DNA from: Rugosimonospora africana | GTDB lineage: Bacteria > Actinomycetota > Actinomycetes > Mycobacteriales > Micromonosporaceae | Length of the DNA stretch: 64,000 nt | Assembly (NCBI RefSeq): GCF_016862975.1 | Contig: NZ_BONZ01000022.1 | Location: forward strand, 29,582 to 93,581 | Reading direction: 5' to 3' | Part shown: piece by piece, positions 8,400-15,933 of the stretch | Layout of the letters: each line of letters opens with the position of its first letter | Position numbering within the stretch: the stretch's first letter is position 1 | Made by a program: the position numbers and the translations under genes | The notes under the pieces: generated by a model | What the model was told of the DNA's origin: nothing | Databases searched by the model: none | What the model saw: the letters and a program-made list of their open reading frames with translations, nothing else

Positions 8400-9598
8400 C
8401 GCGGCATCGGGTGGACCTGGCCGGGCTGGGTGTGGACCGCGGTGGCCACCTGTTGCTGCGCCGGGCGCTCGCACCGCTGCCGCTGGGCGAGCGGCTTCAG
8501 GTGTTCGGGCACGACCCCGCGTTGCGGGTGCACCTGCCGGCGTGGTGCCGTTCGGAGGGGCACCGGGTGGAGTCGCCCGAACCGGATTCGGAGTCCGGCC
8601 TGGTCGCGGTCGTCGTGCGGGGCGAAGGACACGACGGGCGGTGGGCCGGCGCCGGCCGGGCCGGATCGGGGCGCCGCGGTGAGGTGGAGAAGGCGCCGCC
8701 GGCCCGGTGGGGTCTGGCCGTCCGCGGCGCTCGACTGGAGGAGGGCGGCCCGGAACCGTACTTCGACCTGGACGACCGCGACCTGGTGTGGGCGAAGGTG
8801 GCGCCGCAGCTGTATGCCCACGCCGCAGCCCGGCAGTGGGACCCGGACACGGCGGTCGCCTGGGACGAGCCGTTCTCGACACCACCGGACGTCGAGGCCG
8901 CGGTGGTTCAGGTGATGACGTACCTGGTGGAGAACGAACAGGTCGCACTCGTTGTCCCCGCCCGCTTCCTGGGCCGCGTCCACCCCCACTTTCGCGAGGT
9001 GGTGCAACTGCTCGCGGTACAGGTCGCGGACGAGGCACGTCACATGGAGGTGTTCACCCGGCGTGCGCTGCTGCGCGGCGACGAGCTGGGCAGTTCCTCG
9101 GTCGGCGGTCGGGCCTCACTGTTCACTCTCGTCGAGGAGACCGACTTCACGACCTCCTCGTTTCTGCTGTCCGTGCTCGGTGAGGGCAGCTTCGTCAACC
9201 TGCTGGACTTTCTCGTCACGCACGCGCCCGATCCGGTGACCCGGCGGATCGCGTGGCTGGCCATGCAGGACGAGCGCCGGCACGTCCTGTTCGGCGTGTC
9301 CCACCTGGCCGAGCAGTCCGCGGCGGATCCGAAGCTGCGCGGCCGGCTCCGTGCCTCGATCGAACGCCGCAGTGACGCGCTACGGGACACCGTCGGGCTC
9401 AACGCCGACGTCTTCGACGCGCTGCTGCTGCTGTCCGCCGGCTCCTGGCATCCGGAGGAGATCGAGGCCGGTTACGCCCGCGTCCAGCGGCTGCGGCACG
9501 CGATGGACGAGGGGCGGCGCCGCCGGCTCGAGCGCCTCGGCTTTCCCGCCGACGAGGCCGCCGCGCTGTCCGCGCTGCACACCCGCAACTTCATGTGA
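8396..9598 (+). CDS. TusA-like domain fused to a diiron ferritin-like oxygenase domain
   Basis: A 400-residue protein. Residues about 5-58 resemble TusA/SirA sulfurtransferases (leucine-rich helix, then VHLPAWCRSEGHRVES), though the catalytic Cys of a CPxP motif is absent: the position reads LGVDRG. Residues about 120-360 form a ferritin-like helical bundle with likely iron ligands in ENE (179-181), DEARH (212-216), Glu263 and DERRH (292-296), as in AurF-like N-oxygenases and related diiron enzymes. It starts at GTG 8396 overlapping the preceding stop. The context suggests an oxidative step on a small or CoA/carrier-bound substrate; the reaction is unknown. Confidence 0.75.
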   Translation: MTRHRVDLAGLGVDRGGHLLLRRALAPLPLGERLQVFGHDPALRVHLPAWCRSEGHRVESPEPDSESGLVAVVVRGEGHDGRWAGAGRAGSGRRGEVEKAPPARWGLAVRGARLEEGGPEPYFDLDDRDLVWAKVAPQLYAHAAARQWDPDTAVAWDEPFSTPPDVEAAVVQVMTYLVENEQVALVVPARFLGRVHPHFREVVQLLAVQVADEARHMEVFTRRALLRGDELGSSSVGGRASLFTLVEETDFTTSSFLLSVLGEGSFVNLLDFLVTHAPDPVTRRIAWLAMQDERRHVLFGVSHLAEQSAADPKLRGRLRASIERRSDALRDTVGLNADVFDALLLLSAGSWHPEEIEAGYARVQRLRHAMDEGRRRRLERLGFPADEAAALSALHTRNFM

Positions 9599-9648
9599 TC
9601 GACGCACCGGTGACCCGGCCGCCCTCTCGCCCGGCCCCCTGTCGCCGG

Positions 9649-9897
9649 TCACCGGCCGCCGCGCCGCCGCTGCTCGGCTTCGAGTTGGTCGGCGAGCGCT
9701 GACCGCTCGGCCTGGTGCCGGGCGAGCAGCGGAGCGCTGAAGGTCTCCCACTCGTCCTCCTGGCCCATCGTCATCCCGCCACCGTCCACTTCGGACTCGA
9801 CGTCCGGGTGGTCGTCGAGGAACGCCGCGAACAGCACACCCATCTCCTGGCTGTGCCGGCGGTTGAGCGCGATGCGTCGTGGGTCCATCGTCCTCAC
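9649..9897 (-). CDS. Small acidic protein of unknown function, last gene of the kinase operon
   Basis: An 82-residue, charged, mostly helical protein (RHSQEMGVLFAAFLDDHPDVE, then a C-terminal helix ending in EAEQRRRGGR). I do not recognise a family. The GTG start at 9897 lies 7 bp behind GGAGAG and overlaps the stop of the preceding gene (GTGA), which supports it as a real gene translated with the FHA/kinase operon. An internal ATG at 9888 is an alternative start. It converges with the diiron gene; a weak inverted repeat (CCGGTGAC/GTCACCGG) lies at 9608-9654. Confidence 0.65.
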   Translation of the reverse strand: MRTMDPRRIALNRRHSQEMGVLFAAFLDDHPDVESEVDGGGMTMGQEDEWETFSAPLLARHQAERSALADQLEAEQRRRGGR

Positions 9898-10160
9898 GTT
9901 TCTCTCCGTGGATCTTCGCAGAGCGCCAACTGGTCGTAGACGACCAGAGCGATGCGCGTGGGGTCGTCCGGCGGGTGTACCCGCAGGGTGTGGTGCGGGT
10001 TTGGGTGATCGTCAAGGATGACAACCGTTTCGATCCCGGCCGGCAGGTCGGCGGGCCAGTCGATCTCGTTGGTGGGTTCCTCCACGAGGACCCGGGCGAG
10101 CTTCCCCCGAAGGCCGGCCTGGTGGTAGCCCAGCGGTGTGAGGCCCTGGTTTTCGGTCAC
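9894..10160 (-). CDS. Small unknown protein of the FHA/kinase operon
   Basis: An 88-residue protein beginning VTENQGLTPLGYHQAGL. It is acidic and rich in Pro/His in the middle (DDHPNPHHTLRVHPPDDPTRIALVVYDQLALCEDP). No known domain is recognised. GTG 10160 overlaps the kinase stop by 4 bp and its stop overlaps the following GTG by 4 bp, so it is inside a chain of coupled genes. It could be an effector, adaptor or kinase substrate; that is inference from position only. Confidence 0.7.
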   Translation of the reverse strand: MTENQGLTPLGYHQAGLRGKLARVLVEEPTNEIDWPADLPAGIETVVILDDHPNPHHTLRVHPPDDPTRIALVVYDQLALCEDPRRET

Positions 10161-11548
10161 GGTCCGCTCCCTTCCTCGTCGCCGGGGTGCCGCACCCTCG
10201 GCTGATTCCCCGCGACGGCGAGCAACGCCTGACGCAACTGTTCGGCCGTCTGGAAGGCGCCCTTCGGATCCTCGCGGAGCGCCTCGTCGATCACCTCGGC
10301 GAGGGCCGCCGGGATGCCCGGCTCGCGCTGGCGAACCGGTACCGGCCTGGTTTCCAGGATGGTCTGCCAGGGATCCCTGCCGTGCGCGAAGTCCCGCGGG
10401 TGCGCACCGGTCAGGGCGTGGTACAGGCACGCGGCGAGTGCCCACACGTCCACGGCCGGGGTGACGTGCCGGAAGTTGATCACCTGCTGGCGCGGAACGT
10501 ACCAGGGCTTGCCGGCGGTCGTGCCGGTCCGGGTCAGACCGCTGAGCCCGGCCTGGTCGAACGCCTTGGCGAGGCCGAAATCGCCGACCTTCGCCACCGG
10601 TGAGCCCTCGGTGCCGCCCAGCAGAACGTTGTGCGGCGTCAGGTCGCGGTGCACGACACCCTCACCGTGCGCGTACGCCAGCCCCTCCAGGGCCTGGCAG
10701 GCCAGCCGCACGGCCGCGGTGGCTTCCAGCCGCCCACCCTCGCGGGCCAGGAGTTGGTCCAGGCTGCCGCCGGCGCAGTACTCGGTGGTGAAGTAGAACG
10801 TGCCATCCGCGAAGCCGGTGTCGTAGAGCGCCGCGATCTGGGGATGCCGCAGCGCGGCGGTGAGTTCGACCTCGCGGAAGAACCGCGTCCGGGCGGCCTC
10901 GCTCGCGGCGACCCTGGGCAGCATGACCTTCAGTGCCACCTCCCGGCCGGTGTGCTCGTGGCGGGCGAGGTACACCGCGCCCGTCCCGCCGCGACCGAGT
11001 TCCCGAAGCAGCGTGTACCCGGCGATCGGAGCGAGTTCGCGGCGCCCGCCCTGGGCGAGGTTGACCAGGTGCTCGGCCGCGACGCCCGGCTCGGCCTGGC
11101 AGCCGGCGCAGCACTCGGATTGGCTGCCCAATTCCCGATCGCACGCCACGCACCGGTCCAGGGTGAGGGTGCGCTGCTTCGGGGGAAGGCGGATGTCCAC
11201 CCGGAAGACGGTCTCGCCGAGCCGGAGTTCGTCGCCGTCGGCCAGGTCGTGTTCCGGGAAGGGCAGTGCCGCGCCCTCCTCCGGCGTCTGGTGGGACTCG
11301 CGTTGGCCGATCTTCTTCCCGTTGACGAACGTGCCGTTGAGGCTGCCGAAGTCGCGGACGCGCGCGTCGGGCGGGTTGATGTCGAGCAGGCAGTGATGGC
11401 GGGAGACGGTGCGGTGGTACTCGTCGCTGGGCAGTCGGGGCACGCAGCCGGTGGCGCGGCCGATGACGCAGGTGGTCCGCTCGTCGAACACGTACTCGGT
11501 GCGGTCGAGCCGGCCCCGGATAAGCCGTAGCGTCACGGTGGCTGTCAT
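10157..11548 (-). CDS. FHA - zinc ribbon - Ser/Thr protein kinase
   Basis: A 463-residue cytoplasmic protein. Residues 27-112 form an FHA domain with GR, SRHH and NGTFVNGKKIG motifs that bind phosphothreonine. A CxxC...CxxC zinc ribbon follows (Cys133, 136, 147, 150). The kinase domain starts at about 178 with GRGGTG and the ATP-binding Lys207; the catalytic loop reads HRDLTPHN (300-307), with Thr at the place normally held by Lys, and DFG is intact at 323-325. There is no transmembrane segment. It overlaps the upstream WD40-kinase stop (ATGA) and the downstream 88-residue gene, so stoichiometric expression is likely. It may bind phosphorylated partners made by the first kinase. Confidence 0.9.
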   Translation of the reverse strand: MTATVTLRLIRGRLDRTEYVFDERTTCVIGRATGCVPRLPSDEYHRTVSRHHCLLDINPPDARVRDFGSLNGTFVNGKKIGQRESHQTPEEGAALPFPEHDLADGDELRLGETVFRVDIRLPPKQRTLTLDRCVACDRELGSQSECCAGCQAEPGVAAEHLVNLAQGGRRELAPIAGYTLLRELGRGGTGAVYLARHEHTGREVALKVMLPRVAASEAARTRFFREVELTAALRHPQIAALYDTGFADGTFYFTTEYCAGGSLDQLLAREGGRLEATAAVRLACQALEGLAYAHGEGVVHRDLTPHNVLLGGTEGSPVAKVGDFGLAKAFDQAGLSGLTRTGTTAGKPWYVPRQQVINFRHVTPAVDVWALAACLYHALTGAHPRDFAHGRDPWQTILETRPVPVRQREPGIPAALAEVIDEALREDPKGAFQTAEQLRQALLAVAGNQPRVRHPGDEEGSGP

Positions 11549-14500
11549 CCGCCGGTACCGTCATCCCGCTCGGCCGCGTCCGCAGCCTCGAGGTCCCAGT
11601 CGAGTTCCCAGCGCCGCAGGCCGTTGACGCCCCCGGTGAGCAGGAAACGACCGTCCGTCGTCAACGCGAGGCAGCTGACGCCCTTCTCATAGCCGTCGAG
11701 GACCCGCACGCACCGTCCACTGCGGACGTTCCACACCGTCATGAACGACCAGTGGGCGCCGGCCACCGCGAAATGCCCGTCCGCGGTCATCCGGATAGTG
11801 TGAAACCCGTCCGGCGGGGGTTGGTCGAACGTCCGCACGACCTTCCCGGTCGTGGCATCCCACAACCGGAGGCCGTCGTCGTCGCCGGAGAGCGCGAGAC
11901 GCCCGTCCGCGCTGAGGGAGACGCTGCGGATCTGGGCGGTGAGCCCCCTCCGCGACGGGTCACTCAACCGGCGCACGGGCCGGTCGCCGGGCGGGTCCCA
12001 CACTTCCACCGCGCCGCCCCGGACCGTGACGAGACGGCCGTCGTCACCGACGCACAGGTCGTCGATGCTCCAGCCGGCGTGCCGCAGCTCTCGTGTCGGG
12101 GACCCGGTCTCCACGTCCCAGTACCGGACGATGCCGTCTCCGCCGCCGACCACAGCCTGCCGACCGTCCGGATGGAACCGTACCGGCATCGAGCGGTGCA
12201 TCAAACCCTTCGTCTGGTTCAGCACGCGCAGGCACGCACCGGTGTCGAGGTCCCACAGCCGCACCGTGCCGTCCCGGCTGGAGGACAGGGCCCGCCGCCG
12301 GTCGGGGCCCAGGGACACCGACTCGACCATCTTCTGGTGGCCTTCGAGTACCCGCAGGCACGTCCCGCCCTCGAGGTCCCACACCCGCACCGTCCCCTCG
12401 CCGTCGCCGGAGAGCCCGGTCCCGCCGTCGTCGGACACGTCCACCGCCAGTACCTGCTTGCTGTGTCCGGCCAGCCACATCGACGACCAGGCGGTGCGCA
12501 GCTCCGTCCGCTCGACGCGGCGGGCAAGTGCCCACCAGGCCGACATGACGCGCGGAGCCCGCTCGTACCCCTCGATCGCGCGCGCCTGCCGGAGCAGGTC
12601 GAGCGCCGCCGGCAGACGACCGCCCGCCATGGACTGGTCGGCCTCGGCCAGCAGCGCGTTCACCCGGCCGCTGATCCGGCTCAACTCGACGTGCCGGCGC
12701 GGCCGGGACAACCGTGGCGTGCCGCGGTACTCACCCGGCAGCTGCCACTGTCGCACCGTCCCGTCCTGGCCGGCCGACAGCCCGAACCTCGTGTCCGCGT
12801 CCAGCTGGACCACGCTGGTGTCGCCGCGGTGCCCCTCGAAGGTCCGCAGGCACCGTTCGCTGTCCAGTTCCCACAGCCGGACGTGACCGCCGTCGCCGGA
12901 GAGAAGGAAACGACCGTCGGCGCTGAGGGAGAGGCTGTCGGGTGTGCTCCCGCCGGTCAGCAGGCGCACACAGCGACCGTCGCTGAGGTCCCAGACCCGG
13001 ATCGTCCCGCCGTGTTGTCCGGTGGCGGCGAACCGGCCGTCGGTACTGAGACACAGGGCGGTCACCCCGGAGTCGTGTCCGGCCAGCTCCCGCCGGCACC
13101 GCCCGCCGGCCAGGTCCCACAGCCGCACGACGGTCTCCCGGTCGCCTTCGCGCCCGCGCCAACCGACCGACAGCCCAAGGCGGCCGTCGGCACTGACCGA
13201 CACCAACCGTCCCGCCGCCGCCCCGTCGAGCGTCCTTTCCCGCCCACCGGGGATGTCCCACATGCGGAGCACGCCGTCCAGGCCGGAATAGAGTGCCAGG
13301 CGCCCGTCGGGAGTCAGCCGGACCGCGGTGTGTTGCACCCGCAGGGCCAGCTCGCCGATCCCGTCGCTGCCGTCCCAGGACGGCGGGTTCGGGCTGGCGT
13401 AGAGGCGGCGGGCCCTGGGTGAGCCTCCGAACCGGCTCTTGGTCAGCTCCCAGAACCACACGGTCTCGTCCTCACAGACGGAGACGGCGAACCGCTCGTC
13501 GGGCGTGAGGTCGACCGCGTGTACCGGCCGGCGGTGCTTCTTGAGCGTGCGCACGCACCGTCCACTATGGACGTCCCAGAGCCGGACCGCGCCGTCCCAG
13601 TCGCCGGACAGCATCGAGTGTCCGTCGGGGGTCAGGGCCACCGCGACCCGGTGCTCGTTCTCCTTCAGTGAGTACCGGTCACGCGGGCGTCGGGGCCACG
13701 GCACCTGCCACTCGCGGGCGCAGCGGGCGTCGACGACCTCGTGGGAACGGACCAGGGTCAGGGCCGCGAGGATCTCGGGTTCCTCCGGCCGTTCCCTCGC
13801 CACCTCGTCGAGCAACGCACGCGCCGTGCTCAGGTCGCCGCGTTCCAGATGGATCTGGGCGAGCACGTACCGGATCTCCCAGGGGTCACTGGTGTCCGCG
13901 CGGGTCGCCTCGATCTCGGCGATGAACGCGTGGTCCGGGAGCACCCCGCGGCGCCACCTCGCCAGTCCGGCGTTGTACCTGGCCCGCGCGTTGCGCGGAT
14001 CGGCTGCCAGCGCCTGCGCGAACGCCTTGTCGGCCTCGGCCGGCCGGTCGAGGTCGAGCAGCGACACCGCCCGGTTGTTGAGTTCGTCGGTGAGCAGGTC
14101 GGCCGTGGCGGGTACCGGTCGCGGATAGGCGTGGCCGGCGACGCCCGGGTAGATGCCGATCAGCTCGGTGGCGATGTCGGCCATGGAACCCGGCCGGTCG
14201 GCGGGATCCCGGCGCAGGCACCGCGCGAGCAGATCGCCGAGGGCCGGCGGGATGGCGACGACGCTTTCCGCGTCACCCGTCCGGTAGCCGGTCAAGGCGG
14301 CACCCGCGATGGGTCCGGCCATCCAGGTCGCCTCGCCGGCGCACATCTCCAGCACCGACACGGCGAAGCTGTAGATGTCGGTGCGCCGCCCCACCGGCTT
14401 TCCCGCCGCCTGCTCGGGTGAGGCGTACAACGGCGTCATCCCGGTGCCGCCGGGCACCAGAATGCTGGCACCGGGCGGCGCGTCGGGGCCGGCCGTGGCC

Positions 14501-15036
14501 TCCAGCTCCCGTGCCCGGGCCATGCCGAAGTCGGTGACCTTCGCGGTGACCGAACCATCCTCGGTGTCGAGCAACACGTTGGCGGGCTTGACGTCCCGGT
14601 GCACCAGGCCGCGGCTGTGCGCGTGGTCGAGTCCCCACGCGGTCTGGATCGCCACGTCCAGGATCCGAGCCAGCACCTCGGGGGGCTCACCCTGGTACAG
14701 CCGCCGGTCGCGGATCCACTCATGCAGGCTGCCGCCGGGAACGTACTCGGCGAACACCCGGGGCACCCCGCCGAGCACGCGGACGTAATAGCAGTTGCAC
14801 ACGTGCGGATGCAGCCCCAGCGACACCCACGTCTCCGCCTCGGCGACGAACCGCCGCTGATCCTCCGCACTGCGGAACAACTCCGGTCGCGGGCTCTTCA
14901 CGGCGAGGTCGATGTCCCAGATCAGGTGCCGGACCCGGTGCACCAGGCCCATCCCGCCGAGTTCGTGTACGAGGGTCACCTCGTACCGGCCGTCGACCAC
15001 CTCGCCGACCCGCCAGGTGTCCGTGGCCTCACCCAT
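11545..15036 (-). CDS. Ser/Thr protein kinase with TPR-like linker and WD40 propeller repeats
   Basis: A 1,163-residue protein. The N-terminal kinase has HELGGMGLV (24-32), Lys47, HRDVKPANVLL (146-156) and DFG (169-171), all canonical. Residues about 310-430 carry TPR-like helices (NNRAVSLLDLDRPAEADKAFAQAL; ARYNAGLARWRRG). From about 470 to 1,145 there are roughly a dozen WD40 repeats (repeated SADGR, LSGDWDGAVRLWD, VRVWDLEGG), enough for two propellers. Such proteins act as scaffolds that sense partners and phosphorylate them. It starts 8 bp inside the end of the FHA-wHTH gene and overlaps the next kinase (ATGA). Confidence 0.92.
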   Translation of the reverse strand: MGEATDTWRVGEVVDGRYEVTLVHELGGMGLVHRVRHLIWDIDLAVKSPRPELFRSAEDQRRFVAEAETWVSLGLHPHVCNCYYVRVLGGVPRVFAEYVPGGSLHEWIRDRRLYQGEPPEVLARILDVAIQTAWGLDHAHSRGLVHRDVKPANVLLDTEDGSVTAKVTDFGMARARELEATAGPDAPPGASILVPGGTGMTPLYASPEQAAGKPVGRRTDIYSFAVSVLEMCAGEATWMAGPIAGAALTGYRTGDAESVVAIPPALGDLLARCLRRDPADRPGSMADIATELIGIYPGVAGHAYPRPVPATADLLTDELNNRAVSLLDLDRPAEADKAFAQALAADPRNARARYNAGLARWRRGVLPDHAFIAEIEATRADTSDPWEIRYVLAQIHLERGDLSTARALLDEVARERPEEPEILAALTLVRSHEVVDARCAREWQVPWPRRPRDRYSLKENEHRVAVALTPDGHSMLSGDWDGAVRLWDVHSGRCVRTLKKHRRPVHAVDLTPDERFAVSVCEDETVWFWELTKSRFGGSPRARRLYASPNPPSWDGSDGIGELALRVQHTAVRLTPDGRLALYSGLDGVLRMWDIPGGRERTLDGAAAGRLVSVSADGRLGLSVGWRGREGDRETVVRLWDLAGGRCRRELAGHDSGVTALCLSTDGRFAATGQHGGTIRVWDLSDGRCVRLLTGGSTPDSLSLSADGRFLLSGDGGHVRLWELDSERCLRTFEGHRGDTSVVQLDADTRFGLSAGQDGTVRQWQLPGEYRGTPRLSRPRRHVELSRISGRVNALLAEADQSMAGGRLPAALDLLRQARAIEGYERAPRVMSAWWALARRVERTELRTAWSSMWLAGHSKQVLAVDVSDDGGTGLSGDGEGTVRVWDLEGGTCLRVLEGHQKMVESVSLGPDRRRALSSSRDGTVRLWDLDTGACLRVLNQTKGLMHRSMPVRFHPDGRQAVVGGGDGIVRYWDVETGSPTRELRHAGWSIDDLCVGDDGRLVTVRGGAVEVWDPPGDRPVRRLSDPSRRGLTAQIRSVSLSADGRLALSGDDDGLRLWDATTGKVVRTFDQPPPDGFHTIRMTADGHFAVAGAHWSFMTVWNVRSGRCVRVLDGYEKGVSCLALTTDGRFLLTGGVNGLRRWELDWDLEAADAAERDDGTGG

Positions 15037-15838
15037 GGTCTTCGTCTGGCTCCTCGCCGAGCAGGTGCAGATCCGACGGCATCAGCGTGGTGCTGAGCAG
15101 CAGAGCCTGGATGAGGTTGTGGTTCAGCGTGTTGCCCACCGGTTCGCCGACCCCGTCCTCTCGACGGATGCCCGGAATCGGATCGGGGCCTTCGGCCAGG
15201 CGCTCGCGTACCGCCCCGACGATGTGCGCCGCGACCTTCGGAGTCCACTGCCTACCGTCCGGTAGCCGGCTGAGGTCGTGAGCCACCTGGTTCCACGACA
15301 CCGGTTGCGGGTAGGGCTCCTGGCGCAGGTACCGCTGGGCGAGCGCGGTCAGCACCAGCCGCTCCACCAGACTCAGGTCGTACACATCCGGCGACCTGGT
15401 CCGGCTGTGTTCACCGGTGGCGGCGTCGGCGGTTCGGGAACCGACGACGTGAATCTCCAACAGATGCGAGCGGCGCCTCGGGGAACCGAGGAGCAGCGGG
15501 GTGTAGCCCGGTTCGATCAGCAATTCGTGGCCGGACAACAGCATCGCCTCGCCCGGCAGGCGGATCGGCAGCTTGCCCCGGTTGCGGAGCCACCACTCCC
15601 GGCCGTCACCCACAATCACACCGTGCAGTCGGCTGACATACGGATCGTTGACGCCGATGGGCACGTGGACGTCGTCCTTGTCGCGGCCGAAGTGAAGGGT
15701 GAACTTCCGGGGCGGTACGGCGAATCCGCCGTCGGCGGCCAGAGCGAAAATGGTGCCGGGCGGCGCCGGCGGCACCCCGTCCGCCAGGCTGCGGATGGAG
15801 TCCGGTAACACCTGCGGCACGAATTCCCTGGTCGTCAC
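15029..15838 (-). CDS. FHA-domain protein with C-terminal winged-helix-like region
   Basis: A 269-residue protein, first gene of the kinase operon. Residues about 45-135 look like an FHA fold (TLHFGRDKDDVHVPIGVNDPYVSRLHGVI, then WWLRNRGKLPIRL and the LLSGHELLIEPG strand). Residues about 165-235 (LSLVERLVLTALAQRYL, WNQVAHDLSR, WTPKVAAHIVGAVRERL) fit a winged helix. This pairing suggests a phospho-dependent adaptor or regulator acting with the two downstream kinases. ATG 15838 starts 95 bp from the divergent gene at 15934. Confidence 0.8.
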   Translation of the reverse strand: MTTREFVPQVLPDSIRSLADGVPPAPPGTIFALAADGGFAVPPRKFTLHFGRDKDDVHVPIGVNDPYVSRLHGVIVGDGREWWLRNRGKLPIRLPGEAMLLSGHELLIEPGYTPLLLGSPRRRSHLLEIHVVGSRTADAATGEHSRTRSPDVYDLSLVERLVLTALAQRYLRQEPYPQPVSWNQVAHDLSRLPDGRQWTPKVAAHIVGAVRERLAEGPDPIPGIRREDGVGEPVGNTLNHNLIQALLLSTTLMPSDLHLLGEEPDEDHG

Positions 15839-15933
15839 CCCGCGCTCCCAACCTCGCGCTTTCTGCGCCCAAACCGCACGTTAGCGCATCCGGTCCGGGA
15901 CCGGTCCCGGTCGCCCCGTGCTGTCATCTGCGT
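15839..15933. promoter_or_regulatory. Divergent promoter region between kinase operon and immunity-like gene
   Basis: Only 95 bp separate two divergent start codons, so both promoters must lie here or overlap the genes. An imperfect palindrome rich in GGTCCGGGACCGGTCCCGG lies at about 15890-15910 and could be an operator. No clear -35/-10 pair stands out. Confidence 0.4.

Noticed and set aside
11752..13422. Long plus-strand ORF opposite the WD40 kinase
   Set aside because: It mirrors the repeated WD40 coding sequence (His/Pro/Arg-rich) and has no domain; high GC makes antisense frames open.
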